From: Actinomycetota bacterium
GTDB lineage: Bacteria; Actinomycetota; UBA4738
DNA: 7,779 nt
Assembly (NCBI GenBank): GCA_005888465.1
Contig: VAYJ01000083.1
Coordinates: forward strand, 1-7,779
Reading direction: 5' to 3'
Shown piece after piece: positions 7,494-7,779 of the stretch. The translations under genes were made by a program, and so were the position numbers. The notes beneath the pieces are model-generated. The model saw only the letters and a program-made list of their open reading frames with translations. It had not been told where the DNA came from and did not search any database. Position 1 is the first letter of the stretch. Each line of letters opens with the position of its first letter.

Positions 7494-7779
7494 CGGGCGA
7501 ACGCGACGCAGATGACTCCGGAGGCGACCACGCCCGCGCCGAGGAGGCGCTGGCCGAGCGCGCCCTCCTTCATCCACAGGCTGCCCATGAGGGCCGAGAT
7601 CACGATGGAGACCTCACGTCCCGCCACGACATAGCCGGCCTTGGAGAACTGGAAGGCGAAGAGGACAAGGAGATAGGCGCCCGGGCTCAGCACTGCCGAG
7701 ACCAGCACAGACCGTCGATTCTCACGCCATTCCCGGCTGAGCGACCCGTGCCGGGCCAATACCGGCGCCAGAAGCGCCG
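7490..7779 (-). CDS. EamA/DMT-family membrane transporter, C-terminal part (5' end off the right edge)
   Basis: The visible 95 residues run from the right edge to TAG at 7492-7490. The frame is open upstream of the TTG at 7759, which I treat as an internal Leu codon. Three hydrophobic segments are visible: around SVLVSAVLSPGAYLLVLFAF, around GYVVAGREVSIVISALMGSL, and LLGAGVVASGVICVAFA at the very end. The REVSIV helix, the following short loop with an acidic residue (MKEGALGQR) and the closing GAGVVASGV helix are typical of the second EamA repeat of drug/metabolite transporter proteins, which have 10 membrane helices and about 280-300 residues, so roughly two thirds lies outside. Substrates of this family (metabolites, amino acids, drugs) cannot be deduced from this fragment. 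It lies 177 bp upstream of the GAF gene on the same strand; co-transcription is possible but not indicated. Confidence 0.85.
   Translation of the reverse strand, partial: ALLAPVLARHGSLSREWRENRRSVLVSAVLSPGAYLLVLFAFQFSKAGYVVAGREVSIVISALMGSLWMKEGALGQRLLGAGVVASGVICVAFAR

Noticed and set aside
7044..7577. Minus-strand open frame of 177 codons bridging the two genes
   Set aside because: It overlaps both the transporter end and the first GAF unit in another frame, and its His/Arg/Pro-rich composition lacks any domain.

Overview
The window comes from a high-GC bacterium. Codon choice on the minus strand is strongly biased to G/C in third positions, and the Leu/Ser codons TTA, CTA and TCA are nearly absent. 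Large tandem-GAF signalling proteins with this linker wording are known to me mainly from soil and sediment proteobacteria and uncultivated high-GC phyla; the exact taxon cannot be fixed from this sequence.

About 94% of the window (7312 down to the left edge) is a single minus-strand reading frame of at least 2,437 codons with no stop and no net frame shift. It begins at a GTG with a GAGGT ribosome-binding site and runs off the left edge. It encodes 14 consecutive GAF sensory domains, 13 complete and the last cut by the edge. They are joined by near-identical helical linkers carrying the motif QQTAT every 176-179 residues. The N-terminus enters the first GAF domain almost at once, without a signal peptide or membrane segment, so the visible part looks cytoplasmic. 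No catalytic or output domain is visible; in related multi-GAF proteins this is usually a C-terminal histidine kinase, which here would lie beyond the left edge.

From the fourth domain on, the array has a two-domain super-repeat of about 1,065 bp. Domains 4, 8, 10 and 12 are close copies of one type (FRFDG ... DPEYTY ... RADELLGV), while the domains between them (5, 7, 9, 11, 13) differ from one another. Units 10 and 12 are about 94% identical at DNA level over a 154-base stretch.

Upstream of the giant gene is a 177-base gap (7313-7489). It holds a possible promoter, a 21-codon small ORF with a good ribosome-binding site whose stop codon overlaps the giant gene's start (GTGA), and a small hairpin over the small ORF's start codon. 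At the right edge, on the same strand, is the 3' end of an EamA/DMT-family membrane transporter gene. The two genes show no obvious functional link.

The long plus-strand open frames are exact-register antisense shadows of the GAF gene and are not annotated as genes.
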